Source: JACCWP01 sp963785115 (GTDB lineage: Bacteria; Actinomycetota; Actinomycetes; Propionibacteriales; Nocardioidaceae). Taken from it: a stretch of 64,000 nt of DNA. The notes beneath the pieces are model-generated. The model ran no database searches. It was not told where the DNA came from and worked only from the letters and a program-made list of their open reading frames with translations. Below, in pieces: positions 1-9,987 of this stretch. The stretch's first letter is position 1. Each line of letters opens with the position of its first letter. The position numbers were made by a program, and so were the translations under genes. Location of the stretch: assembly GCA_963785115.1 (NCBI GenBank), contig CAWATY010000006.1, positions 62,001-126,000 on the forward strand, given 5' to 3'.

Positions 1-295
1 CGGCCAGCGCGAGCATGACCGCGAAGCTGGCAAGGTCGATCAGGACCATGAGCCGGACCCGCTCGAACCGCTCGGCGATCACCCCGCCGTACGCCCCGAA
101 CACCAGCGCCGGGACGAAGCGGACAATCGTCGACGCGCCGACCCAGGCGGCCGAGCCGGTCTCGTCGAAGATCCAGACGACCAGCGCCACGTTGTAGGCC
201 CAGGAGCCGATCGACGACGCGGTGAACGAGGCCATCAGCAGGCGGAAGTCGCGGTGCCTGAGGCTGCTGGTCAGACCCGGACCCTTGGCCACCAT
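1..295 (-). CDS. MFS transporter, N-terminal part (cut by window edge)
   Basis: Only the first 98 codons are visible; the rest lies left of the window. The protein starts MVAKGPGLTSSLRHRDFRLL, the usual opening of a major facilitator superfamily exporter (cytosolic N-terminus, then the RDFRLL motif leading into TM1). A hydrophobic TM1 (LLMASFTASSIGSWAYNVAL) and the start of TM2-TM3 follow. The segment GVIAERFERVRLMV fits the charged MFS loop 2-3 motif. The substrate cannot be inferred. The ATG at 295 is the first start that keeps the family N-terminus. The gene is divergent from the cyclase-type gene starting at 427. Confidence 0.8.
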   Translation of the reverse strand, partial: MVAKGPGLTSSLRHRDFRLLMASFTASSIGSWAYNVALVVWIFDETGSAAWVGASTIVRFVPALVFGAYGGVIAERFERVRLMVLIDLASFAVMLALA

Positions 296-426
296 GCCAC
301 CCCCGGTCCGCCCGCCTCGGTCCAGCGCACGGTAGTCAGTACCGCCGGCACCCGCCGGACAACGACGACATTCGCGCCCCCACGCCTCACCCGGAAACGC
401 CACGCCCTCGCTGCGACTGAGGTTCA

Positions 427-3400
427 ATGCGAGCGGTGGACTGCACGGCGTGCGGTCGGGACAACGCCCCAGGGGGAAACTTCTGTGGCTACTGCGGCGC
501 GCCGCTGGCGATGGTCTGCGGCGCCTGCGGGGCGCATCAGCCGCGCGCCGACCACGTGTTCTGCTCCGCGTGCGGCGCCTCGCTGACCGCCTCGGCCAGC
601 ACTCCACCCCCCGCTGCTCCCGAGCCACCCCGCCCCGCGGCGGCACGACGCCGCCCCCGCCCCGGCGGGTGAGCTGCGGTGGGTGTCGGTGGTGTTCGTC
701 GACCTGGTGGGGTTCACCACGTGGTCGGAGGCCCGGGAGCCCGACGTGGTGCGGGAGCTGCTCAGTGGCTACTTCGACCGGGCGCGGACGGTCGTCGGGC
801 GCTACGGCGGTGAGGTGGAGAAGTTCATCGGCGACGCGGTGATGGCGGTATGGGGTGCCCGCGTCGCCAGCGAGGACGACGCGGAGCGTGCGGTGCGGGC
901 GGCGCTGGAGCTGGTCTCGGAGGTGGAGGAGTACGGAGAGGACGCCGGTGTCGTGGGTCTGCAGGCCCGGGCGGGGGTGGTGACCGGCCAGGTGGCGTCG
1001 TGGTCGAGTCCCGGGGAGGGGCTGGTGACCGGCGATCGGGTGAACACCGCGGCCAGGGTGCAGGCGGCGGCGCAGCCCGGGGAGGTGCTGGTCGACGAGG
1101 CGACCCGGGTGGCGGCACAGGCCGCGATCGCGTTCGAGCCGGCCGGCAGCCACCAGGTCAAGGGCAAGGCCGAGCCGCTGGTGCTGGCGCGGGCGCTGCG
1201 GGTGGTCGCCGGGGTCAGCGGGTCGCAGCGGGTCGACGGCCTGGAGGCCGGGCTGGTCGGCCGGGCGCGGGAGCTCGCGCTGGTCAAGGAGCTGTTCCAC
1301 GCCACCCAGGAGAGCGGGCGGGCCAGGCTGGTGCTGGTCTCCGGGGTGGCCGGCGTCGGCAAGTCACGGCTGGGCTGGGAGTTCGAGAAGTACGCCGACG
1401 GGTTGTCCGCGGCGCTGTGGTGGCACCGGGGGCGGTGCCTGTCGTACGGCGACGGGGTGGCGTTCTGGGCGCTGGCCGAGATGGTCCGGCAGCGCTTCGA
1501 CATCGCGCAGAACGAGTCCACCGGCTCGGTGGTCCGCAAGCTGGCCGAGCAGCTGCCCCGGTGGGTGCCCGACGAGGCCGAGCGGGACTTCGTGTTCCCC
1601 CGGTTGGGTGCGCTGCTGGGGGCGGGCGAGGCCGAGCTGTCCCGCGAGGAGCTGTTCGCCGGCTGGCGACTGTTCCTGGAGCGGATGGCCGCCAGCCAGC
1701 CGGTGGTGCTCGTCATCGAGGATCTGCACTGGGCCGACACCGGACTGCTGGACTTCATCGAGTACCTGCTGGAGTGGTCGGCCGACGTGCCGATCTTCGT
1801 GCTGGCCCTGTCCCGGCCCGAGCTCGCCGAGCGGCGTCCGGGATGGCTGGCCGACAGGCGCAACGCCACCAGCATCCAGCTGGACCCGCTGGACAACGAC
1901 GCCGTCGGCGTCTTGCTCGACGGGCTCGTCCCGGCAATGCCGGCGGGAGCCCGCTCCCGCATCGTCGACCGCTCCGAGGGCGTGCCGCTGTACGCGGTGG
2001 AGACCGTCCGTTCGCTGATCGACCGCGACCTGGTGGTCCCGCGCGACGGCGCCTACACCCTGGCCGGCGACACTCGGCGACCTCGACGTCCCGCCCACGC
2101 TGACCTCACTGCTCGCGGCCCGACTCGACCAGCTCGGCCACGACGAACGCGACCTCGTCAAGGGATTGGCGGTGCTCGGCGGCAGCTTCGCCCAGCAGCG
2201 CGGTGGCCGCGGTCTCCGACCAGCCTGGCGAACGGCTGGACCAGCTGCTGACCACTCTGGTGCGCAAGGAGATCCTCACCGTCCACTCCGACCCGCTGTC
2301 CCCCGAGCGTGGCGAGTACGCCTTCACCCAGACCATGCTGCGCAGCGTCGCCCACGACCTGCTCACCCGCCGCGAACGCAAAACCCGCCACCTCGCCGTG
2401 GCCGAGCACCTGCGCCGCACCTTCCCCAACGACGGCGACGACGTCGCCGAGGTCATCGCCGCCCACTACCGCGACGCCTACCACGCCGCCCGCGACACCC
2501 CCGACGCCGACGCTCTCCGGACCCAAGCCGTCACCGCCCTGGCCCGGGCCGGGAAACGGCGCGCAGTCGATCGGCGCACCCGACACCGCCCAACAGACCT
2601 ACCTGGCCGCCGCCGCGCTCGCCACCGACGAACCCGAGATCACCGCCTCACCGAGCAGGCCGCCCGGATGGCGCCGTCGGCGGCCGTTCGCCGAGGCACT
2701 GGCCTTGTTCGAGACCGTCCGGGCCACCCACCGCAGCCACCACCGCGGTCTCGACCGGGCCCGGACGCCGCGACGCCTGGCTGCGTGCTGTCCAGGCTCG
2801 GGCGCAACGGCGAGGGCGTCGAGCTGATGCTGCCGCGGTGCCGAGACCTGGACGGCGTGGACGACGTCGCTCTCGCCGGACCTGGAGGCGAGCGTCGCCT
2901 GCTGTACTGGGCGAGCGGCTGGTACCAGGAGGCCACGGCCACGCGAGCGGGCGCTGGCCCTGGCCGAACGACACGGACTTCCGGGGGCGCAGGCGCGGGC
3001 CATGGGCGCTATCGGCATCGTGCACCAGTACACCGGCTGGCCTGGACGCGGCCTCGAAGGGCTGAGCGCCGCAGTAGACATGGCTGAGCATCATGGCCTC
3101 ACCCGGAAGAGGGTCGGTCGGCGGATGAACCTGGGCGACACCCTGTTCCAATTTGACCCCGGGAGGTGCCATCGAGCAGAGCCGGCGTGCCGTCGAGCTG
3201 CTCCGCCGGGTCGGAGCAGGCGACGAGGTCGCCTTCTGCTGGGGCAACCTCGCGATCTGCCAGTACTTCACCGGTGACTGGGACGCCGCCGACAGTCGGC
3301 ACAGCGCGCGTTGGACACCGCTGTGGACGACTATCCGAAGAGACACGCTCCGGCATGCGCTGTTCCTGTTGCACCTGGCACGCGGACGGCGGACGGAGGC

Positions 3401-4000
3401 AGGCAGAGGCGGCCGGCATCGAGCGGCTGGCTGAGGTCAGCGACGGCGAAATGCAGGACGCTGTCTCGCTCGCGGTTGCTCGCACTGCAATGGCCCTGAA
3501 CGACGGTGACGTCGACGGTGCTGTGACGACGGCCGTCGACGGCATGACGGCGGCACTCACGCTCGGCTGCGTTCACCGAGGGCTTCCGGCTGTTGTGGCC
3601 ACTGGCCGCCGAGGCCGCGCTCCGCAGCGGTCATCTCGATGAACTGCGCGCTGTGATCGACAAAGCCACCTCCATGCCGGGCGATGGACTGCCGCCTTAC
3701 CTGCAGGCGCAGGTCGGCCGCTTCCGCGCCCTGCTCGCAGCCGCCGAGGGTCACCACGACCAGGTCGAGGAGGGCCTGCGGGCAGCGGTGGATGCCCTCG
3801 AGGAGCTCGGCTACCCCTACTTCCGCGCGCTCGTGCAGGTCGACCTCGGCGACTGGCTCATCTCCCAGGGCCGCAGAGACGACGCCGAGCCGGTCCTCGC
3901 CGCCGCCCGCGAGACGTTTACCCGGCTGAACGCGCAACCGGCGCTGAACAAGGTCGACGCCCTGCAGGCCACGCATGCCGGCGAGGGCGTGGTCTCGTGA
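427..4000 (+). pseudogene. Zinc-ribbon / class III cyclase / AAA-ATPase regulator, copy 1 (multiply frameshifted)
   Basis: First of two tandem paralogues. It reads in order: zinc ribbon with CxxC pairs (427-672), class III adenylate/guanylate cyclase domain (FVDLVGFTTW near 700, EKFIGDAVMAVWG near 820), ATPase with P-loop GVAGVGKSRL near 1350 and Walker B VLVIEDLHWAD near 1720, then a long TPR-like C-terminus ending in the same ALVQVDLGDWLISQGRRDDAEPVL block as copy 2. Alignment by eye to copy 2 shows reading-frame breaks: an extra G in 667-669, an extra base at 2071-2072 (beside loss of one 9-bp repeat), then others near 2195, 2555, 2650 and 2770-2800, with more up to about 3590. The last 136 codons (3593-4000) are open again and overlap the next start by 4 nt. 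Known family: large ATP-binding cyclase-type signal proteins. Loss of function is inferred; clustered sequencing errors are the alternative. Confidence 0.75.
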
Positions 4001-7000
4001 GCGGATCGTCCGATGCGCAGTCGGTGACCTGCCCCGCTTGTGGCAGCGACGACAACCGGGCCGGTCGCAAGTTCTGCGCGGATTGCGGATCACCCCTGCC
4101 CGTGGACTGCCCGTCGTGTGGTGCGGCGCTCGACCGCGCGGCACAGAAGTTCTGCGGCGAGTGCGGGCAACCGCTCATGGGCATCCCGGCTGCGGATGCG
4201 CCGGCTGTCGCCGGGGAGGCACCGTCGCCAACAGTTTCCGCCCACCCCGGCGGTGAGCTGCGGTGGGTGTCGGTGGTGTTCGTCGACCTGGTGGGTTTCA
4301 CCACGTGGTCGGAGTCGCGGGAGCCCGACGTCGTGCGGGAGCTGTTGAGCGGCTACTTCGAGCGGGCACGCACGATTGTCGGGCGCTATGGCGGGGAGGT
4401 GGAGAAGTTCATCGGCGACGCGGTGATGGCGGTGTGGGGTGCACAGACCGCTCAGCGAGGACGATGCGGAGCGGGCCGTCCGGGCGGCGCTGGAGCTGGT
4501 CGCGGCTGTGGAGGAGTACGGGGAAGACGCCGGCGCCGTGGGTTTGCAGGCCCGGGCGGGGGTTGTCACGGGTCAGGTGGCGTCGTGGTCGAGCCCCGGG
4601 GAGGGGCTGGTGACCGGTGATCGGGTGAACACCGCGGCGCGGGTGCAGGCGGCGGCGCAGCCCGGGGAGGTGCTGGTAGATGAGGCGACCCGGTTGGCGG
4701 CGCAGGCGGCGATCGCGTTCGAGCCGGCCGGCAGCCACCAGGTGAAGGGCAAGAGCGCGGCGCTGGTTCTGGCGCGGGCGCTGCGCGTGGTGGCGGGGGT
4801 CAGCGGGTCGCAGCGGGTCGACGGCCTGGAGGCCGGCCTGGTGGGCCGGGCGCGGGAGCTGGCGCTGGTCAAGGAGCTGTTCCACGCCACCCAGGAGAGC
4901 GGTCGAGCCAGGCTGGTGCTGGTCTCCGGGGTGGCCGGCGTCGGCAAGTCACGGCTGGGCTGGGAGTTCGAGAAGTACGCCGACGGGTTGTCCGCGGCGC
5001 TGTGGTGGCACCGGGGGCGGTGTCTGTCCTACGGCGACGGGGTGGCGTTCTGGGCCCTGGCCGAGATGGTCCGGCAGCGCTTCGACATCGCCCAGAACGA
5101 GTCCACCGGCTCGGTGGTCCGCAAGCTGGCCGAGCAGCTGCCCCGGTGGGTGCCGGACGAGGCCGAGCGCGACTTCGTGTTCCCCCGCCTCGGTGCGCTG
5201 CTGGGGGCGGGCGAGGCCGAGCTGTCCCGCGAGGAGCTGTTCGCCGGCTGGCGGCTGTTCCTGGAGCGGATGGCCGCCAGCCAGCCGGTGGTGCTCGTCA
5301 TCGAGGATCTGCACTGGGCCGACGTCGGCCTGCTGGGGTTCATCGAGTACCTGCTGGAGTGGTCGGCCGACCTTCCGATCTTCGTGTTGGCCCTGTCCCG
5401 GCCTGACCTTGCCGAGCAGCGTCCGGGATGGCTGGCCGACAAACGCAACGCCACCAGCATCCAGCTGGACCCGCTGGACAACGACGCCGTCGGCGTCTTG
5501 CTCGACGGGCTCGTCCCCGCCATGCCGACGGGAGTCCGATCCCGCATCGTCGACCGCTCCGAGGGCGTGCCGCTCTACGCGGTGGAAACCGTTCGCTCGC
5601 TGATCGACCGCGACCTGGTGGTCCCGCGCGACGGCGCCTACACGCTGGCGGGCGACCTCGGCGACCTCGGCGACCTCGAGGTCCCGCCCACGCTGACCTC
5701 GCTGCTGGCGGCCCGCCTCGACCAGCTCGGCCACGACGAACGCGACCTCGTCAAGGGACTGGCGGTGCTCGGCGGAACCTTCGCCCACAGTGCCGTGACC
5801 GCGGTCTCCGACCAGCCGGTCGCGCAGGTCGACCAGCTGCTTCGCACCCTGGTCCGCAAGGAGGTGCTGACCGTACGCAACGACCCGCTGTCCCCCGAGC
5901 GCGGCGAGTACGCCTTCACCCAGACGATGCTGCGCAGCGTCGCCCACGACCTGCTCACCCGCCGCGAGCGCAAGACCCGCCACCTCGCCGTGGCCGAGCA
6001 CCTGCGCCACACCTTCGCCAACGACGGAGAAGACGTCGCCGAGGTCGTCGCTGCCCACTACCGCGACGCCTACGAGGCGGCCCGCGACACCCCCGACGCC
6101 GACGAGCTCCGGGTCCAGGCAGTCACCGCCCTGGCCCGGGCCGGGAAACGGGCACAGTCCATCGGCGCACCCGACACCGCCCAGCAGACCTACCTGGCCG
6201 CCGCCGCACTCGCCGCCGACGAACCCGAGATCACCGCCTATACCGAGAGGGCTGCGCACGCTGCCTACGATGCGGGGCGGTCCGCCGACGCGGTGGAACT
6301 CTTCGAGACCGTCCGCGCAGCCCACCTCGCCCACGACCGTCCGCTCGAACGGGCCCGGACCGCCGCGAGCACGGGCCGTGCGCTAGGCCAGGCCGGCCGC
6401 TTCGGCGAGGGGATCGAGCTGATGCTGGCTGACGTCGAGGCACTGGACGGCATTGACGACGTCGCCCTCGCCTTGCTCGAGGCGGAGATTGGCTTCCTCT
6501 TGACGTTCATCGGCCGGTACGACGACACGGTGACCGCCCACCTCGAGCGGGCGCTGCTGCTGGCCGAGCGACACCGGCTGCCACAGGTTCAGGCCCATGT
6601 GCTCGGCATCCAGGCAGTCGTACAGCTGAACCACCGCGCCGATGTGTCCGCAGCCATCGACGGTTTGAAGTCGGCGGTCGACGTCGCCGAGCGGTACGGG
6701 TTGACAAGTCTGGAGGCGATGTGGCGACTGAATCTCGGGGATGGGCTGACCCAGGCGGACCGGCCCGGCGGGGTCGAACAGCTCGAGCGGTCGGTTGAGC
6801 TCTCCCGTCGGATCGGTCAGTCCGACAGTGCCGCCATCGGTCTCGTTAACCTGGCGCTCATCGGCTACTTCACCGGCGACTGGGACGCCGCCGACCACGC
6901 GGCCCGCCAAGCCGTGGACGCCGCACCCGACGATCGCCTGAGCGACATGCTGCGGCTGCCGCTGACCCTGCTGCACGCGGCCCGCGGGAGGTGGGCGGAA

Positions 7001-7582
7001 GCCCGGGTTGAACTGGCCGCCCAACAGGCATCGGGCGAGTCCGACGAGCCACAGGGCTTGGCATCGTACGCAACCGCCAATGCTGCGGTCGCCGTGGCGG
7101 AGGGCAGCTTCGCCGCCGAAGTCGACTTGGCCGTCAGCACCATCCGAGCAATCACCGGAAGGCTCGGCGCGCACTCGGAGGCATACCGGCTGCTGTGGCC
7201 GCTGGCGGCCGAGGCGGCGCTGCGCACCGGCCGCCTCGACGACGTGCAAGGTCTGATCGACGCCGCCGAGGCCATGCCGGGCGACGGGATCCCGCCCTAC
7301 CTGCAGGCGCAGGTCGGCCGCTTCCGCGCCCTGCTCGCCGCCGCCGAGGGCGACCATGATCAGGTCGAGCAGGGCCTGCGGGCAGCGGTGGCCGCCCTCG
7401 ACGAGCTCGGCTACCCGTACTTCCGCGCCCTCGTGCAGGTCGACCTCGGCGACTGGCTCATCTCCCAGGGCCGCCGCGACGACGCAGAGCCGGTCCTCGC
7501 CGGAGCTCGCGAGACGTTCACCCGGCTCGGTGCGGTGCCCGCACTCGAGCGTCTCGACACGCTGACGTTGGCCGTGGGCTGA
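3997..7582 (+). CDS. Zinc-ribbon / class III cyclase / AAA-ATPase / TPR regulator, copy 2 (one frameshift)
   Basis: A large multidomain signal protein of about 1,195 residues if the frame break is repaired. GTG 3997 overlaps the stop of copy 1 (GTGA), so the pair was translationally coupled. Domains: two zinc ribbons with four CxxC pairs (residues ~10-60), cyclase domain (~85-260) with the two metal-binding Asp motifs FVDLVGFTTW and EKFIGDAVMAVWG and the catalytic Asn/Arg motif GDRVNTAARVQAAA, AAA ATPase (P-loop VSGVAGVGKSRL, Walker B VIEDLHWAD), then TPR-like repeats to the C-terminus. The frame shifts at 4441-4456: copy 1 reads GARVASEDDAE, while here one extra base follows GAQTA. The part from 4439 to 7582 is a continuous 1,047-residue frame. 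If intact it should make cAMP or cGMP under ATPase/TPR control. The break may be real or a read error. Confidence 0.8.
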
Positions 7583-7586
7583 CGCA

Positions 7587-8282
7587 TCACGGGTGGGCAC
7601 GCTGCCGCAGGGCGACCCGGTCGAGCACGTCGATGCGGCCCCGGCCGAGAGCGACGACGCCGTCCGCGGCGAGGTCCTGCAGCACCTGGTTGACCGTCGG
7701 CCGGGTCGCTCCGGCAAGGTCGGCGAGAGTGCCTTGCGTCAACGGGATCACGACTGCATCTCGCACCGGATCATCGTCTGCGTAGACGTCCACGAGCTCG
7801 AGCAGCCGGCGGTGGACCCGCAGCTCGACGTTGACGTGCAGGGCCTCGAGCAACCGCTGGCTGAGCTCCTCCACCCGCCGCGCGAGCAAGCCGGCGAGAA
7901 GACGCTCGAGCGCGGGGTGGCGGTGACACAGGGCGTGGAACTCCCTCCCGGACAGCGACAGGGTCTCGACCGGTTCGAGCGTCACCACCGTGGCCGTGCG
8001 CTGGGGCACCTCCCCGCGCAGCAGGGCGAGCTCGCCGACGTAGTCGCCGGGGCGCAGCACGTTCAGGACGGCCGTGGCCCCGTCGGGCGTCGACACCCGG
8101 ACGACCAGCCGTCCCGCCGCGACCAGGTGCAGGCTGTCGCCCGGTCCGCCCTCCTGCATGACAGTCTCGCCGCGCTCGTAGCGCCGAGGGCGTGCCGACG
8201 CGAGCAGCTCTGCTCGCTCGGTCTCGGTGAGCGGGGCGAGCAGCGGCCAGGTCGTGTGCGGTGACGGCGGGCGTGCGGGCAT
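7587..8282 (-). CDS. Crp/Fnr family transcriptional regulator with intact cNMP-binding cassette
   Basis: 231 residues. The N-terminal cyclic-nucleotide-binding beta-roll (about 10-125) contains RPGDYVGELALLRGEVPQRTATV. This matches the phosphate-binding cassette of cAMP receptors, with Glu84 for the ribose and Arg95 for the phosphate. A dimerisation helix (about 115-150) and a winged helix-turn-helix (TQGTLADLAGATRPTVNQVLQDL, about 175-215) follow. ATG 8282 gives the usual Crp length; the open frame continues upstream but without family similarity. It is convergent with the second cyclase gene (4 nt between stops) and divergent from the GAF gene (79-nt gap). Inference: it may read out the cAMP made by the neighbouring cyclase-type proteins and control the divergent GAF-protease pair. 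Confidence 0.88.
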   Translation of the reverse strand: MPARPPSPHTTWPLLAPLTETERAELLASARPRRYERGETVMQEGGPGDSLHLVAAGRLVVRVSTPDGATAVLNVLRPGDYVGELALLRGEVPQRTATVVTLEPVETLSLSGREFHALCHRHPALERLLAGLLARRVEELSQRLLEALHVNVELRVHRRLLELVDVYADDDPVRDAVVIPLTQGTLADLAGATRPTVNQVLQDLAADGVVALGRGRIDVLDRVALRQRAHP

Positions 8283-8322
8283 CAGCGACCTCCGGTCGCC
8301 CGGCCTGACCGGGCTCGACGAA

Positions 8323-8334
8323 ACGAGCGTTCGT
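8323..8334. promoter_or_regulatory. Candidate operator (imperfect palindrome) between crp-type and GAF genes
   Basis: acgagcgttcgt is a 12-nt palindrome with one mismatched pair (ACGA-N4-TCGT), centred in the 79-nt divergent gap. It does not match the canonical TGTGA-N6-TCACA Crp site, so its link to the regulator is only positional. Confidence 0.25.
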
Positions 8335-8361
8335 ACGCCGACATTCAGCCACACTGACGAC

Positions 8362-9102
8362 GTGAGCACACCCACTCCAGAGGTCGTCGGGCTCCTCGTA
8401 CGCCTCGCCGACGCGCTGGGGCACGCCGTCCGCCCGTCCTCGCAGCAGGCCGAGCTGCAACGGGCAGTCGCGGGCGTCCGGTCGGTGTTCTCGGCCGCCG
8501 CCTGCTCCTGCGCCCTGGTCGACCCGGGGGGCACCGGTCTGGTCTTCGTCGCGGCGGACGGCCAGGGTGCGGCAGAGATCGTGGGGGTCTCGCTGCCGGC
8601 CGGCACCGGCATCGCGGGCTGGGCAGCCATGTCAGGACAACCCATCGCCGTCGCCGACGTGCGCGAGGACTCTCGCTTCGCCCGCGAAGTCGCGGAGTCG
8701 ACGCGGTACGTCCCGCAGACGATCCTCGCCGCCCCTCTCGTCGACGAGACCGGTGAGGTCCTGGGCGTCATCGAGGTCCTCGACCCCAGCAGCCGTGGCG
8801 AGCACTCCGGCCACGACCTCGACGTGCTCGGCGTCGCCGCAAGCCTCATCGCCTCCGTGGTCCGGCTGACGGCCGTGTACGACGCGCTGGGCAGCGCCAT
8901 CGTCACGACGCTGACCTCGGCCGATGATGCGGACGACATCAGCGCGGCGCTGGGACAGCTCGCGGCAGCCGGTGATGACGGTGCCGACCTGGTGGCCCTG
9001 GCCCAAGCGTTCAACGAGCTGTCGTCCAACGGCCCCGAGGCCGTCCGGCTGGCCGAGCGGGTGCTCGCCGAGGTGACGCGGTTCGTGAAGACCCGCCGAT
9101 GA
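8362..9102 (+). CDS. GAF-domain protein
   Basis: 246 residues with one central GAF domain (about 20-165), recognisable by the core GTGIAGWAAMSGQPIAVADV, the PQTILAAPLVDETGEVLGVIEV strand pair and the closing helix HDLDVLGVAASLIASVV. The C-terminal 80 residues are helical and unassigned. The NKFDE motif of cyclic-nucleotide GAFs is not evident: the position reads EVLDPSSRGEHSGHDL, so the ligand is unknown. GTG 8362 begins just before the conserved part. The stop overlaps the start of the next gene (ATGA at 9099-9102), so GAF protein and subtilase are made together. There is no DNA-binding or catalytic domain; it is probably a sensory partner for the protease. Confidence 0.85.
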   Translation: MSTPTPEVVGLLVRLADALGHAVRPSSQQAELQRAVAGVRSVFSAAACSCALVDPGGTGLVFVAADGQGAAEIVGVSLPAGTGIAGWAAMSGQPIAVADVREDSRFAREVAESTRYVPQTILAAPLVDETGEVLGVIEVLDPSSRGEHSGHDLDVLGVAASLIASVVRLTAVYDALGSAIVTTLTSADDADDISAALGQLAAAGDDGADLVALAQAFNELSSNGPEAVRLAERVLAEVTRFVKTRR

Positions 9103-9908
9103 CCTCGCCCGCCTGGTCATCGGCATTCGACCCGGAGGCGCTCACGCCGGTCGACGCGCTGCCGCTCCCGGCGCCGACGCCGGACTGGGCCTGGGGAGAG
9201 GGCACCGGAGCAGGGGTGCGGGTGGCCATCATCGACAGCGGAGTCGACGCCGGCCATCCCGCCGTGGGTGGAGTCGCCGGGTCGGTCGCCTTCGAACCAG
9301 ATCCGGACGCCGAGTCGGGTTACCGCGCCATCGAAGGCCCGCACGACGACCTGGTCGGCCACGGCACCGCGTGCGCCGGCATCATCAGGCAGCTGGCGCC
9401 TGAGGCCGAGATCTACAGCGTCCGCGTCCTGGGTCCCAATCTCAAGGGCCGGGGCTCGTTGTTCCTGGCCGGGATCCGGTGGGCGGTCCAGCAAGGAGTC
9501 CACGTGGCCAACCTCAGCCTGAGCACGGCCAACGACCAGTGGTTCGCGCCGCTGCACGACCTCGCCGACGAGGCCTACTTCGCCAACGTGCTGCTGGTCT
9601 GCGCGGCCAACAACGTGCCCGGCCCCACCTACCCGTCGCAGTACGCGTCCGTCGTGTCAGTCGCCGCCCGCGACGGCTCGGACCCGTTCGCCATCGCGTA
9701 CAACCCGCACCCGCCGGTCGAGTTCGGCGCTGTCGGCATCGACGTCAAGGTCGCGTGGTCCGGCGGCGGATCCATCACCGCGACCGGCAACAGCTTCGCC
9801 ACGCCGCACGTCGCCGGCCTCGCCGCCCGGATGCTGTCGAAGCACCCCGGGCTCACGCCCTTCCAGATCAAGTCGGTGCTGCAGTCGGTGGCGGACAACG
9901 CCCGCTGA
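9099..9908 (+). CDS. Cytoplasmic subtilisin-like serine protease (peptidase S8)
   Basis: 269 residues, essentially a bare S8 catalytic domain. The triad is visible: Asp46 in VAIIDSGVD, His88 in VGHGTACAG and Ser232 in GNSFATPHVAG, with the oxyanion-hole Asn near 171 (VCAANN). There is no signal peptide, prodomain or transmembrane segment, which is unusual for subtilases and implies an intracellular target. It is translationally coupled to the GAF gene. Family knowledge: subtilases of this compact type can act as regulated intracellular proteases or as effectors in conflict systems. Which applies here is inference. The substrate is unknown. Confidence 0.9.
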   Translation: MTSPAWSSAFDPEALTPVDALPLPAPTPDWAWGEGTGAGVRVAIIDSGVDAGHPAVGGVAGSVAFEPDPDAESGYRAIEGPHDDLVGHGTACAGIIRQLAPEAEIYSVRVLGPNLKGRGSLFLAGIRWAVQQGVHVANLSLSTANDQWFAPLHDLADEAYFANVLLVCAANNVPGPTYPSQYASVVSVAARDGSDPFAIAYNPHPPVEFGAVGIDVKVAWSGGGSITATGNSFATPHVAGLAARMLSKHPGLTPFQIKSVLQSVADNAR

Positions 9909-9987
9909 CTGTCGCCGAACCGACAGACGCCCCACCGGTGACGTGTCACGCTGAGCCCGCTGACACCCCCGAGCACCGGAGGCCCTG

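Noticed and set aside
427..672. Independent small zinc-ribbon gene
   Set aside because: Copy 2 shows the same ribbon fused to the cyclase domain; the stop arises from one extra G in 667-669.
802..1962. Long open frame on the minus strand across the first cyclase gene (and similar ones at 4949-6334 and 6383-7717)
   Set aside because: Composition is Ser/Arg/Pro/Gly-rich without domains, and it mirrors the real genes; typical antisense open frame of high-GC DNA.
4441..4456. Programmed ribosomal frameshift in copy 2
   Set aside because: No slippery heptamer or downstream structure is evident, and the paralogue has no such site.
8323..8334. Canonical Crp binding site
   Set aside because: The palindrome lacks the TGTGA/TCACA half-sites; kept only as a weak operator candidate.
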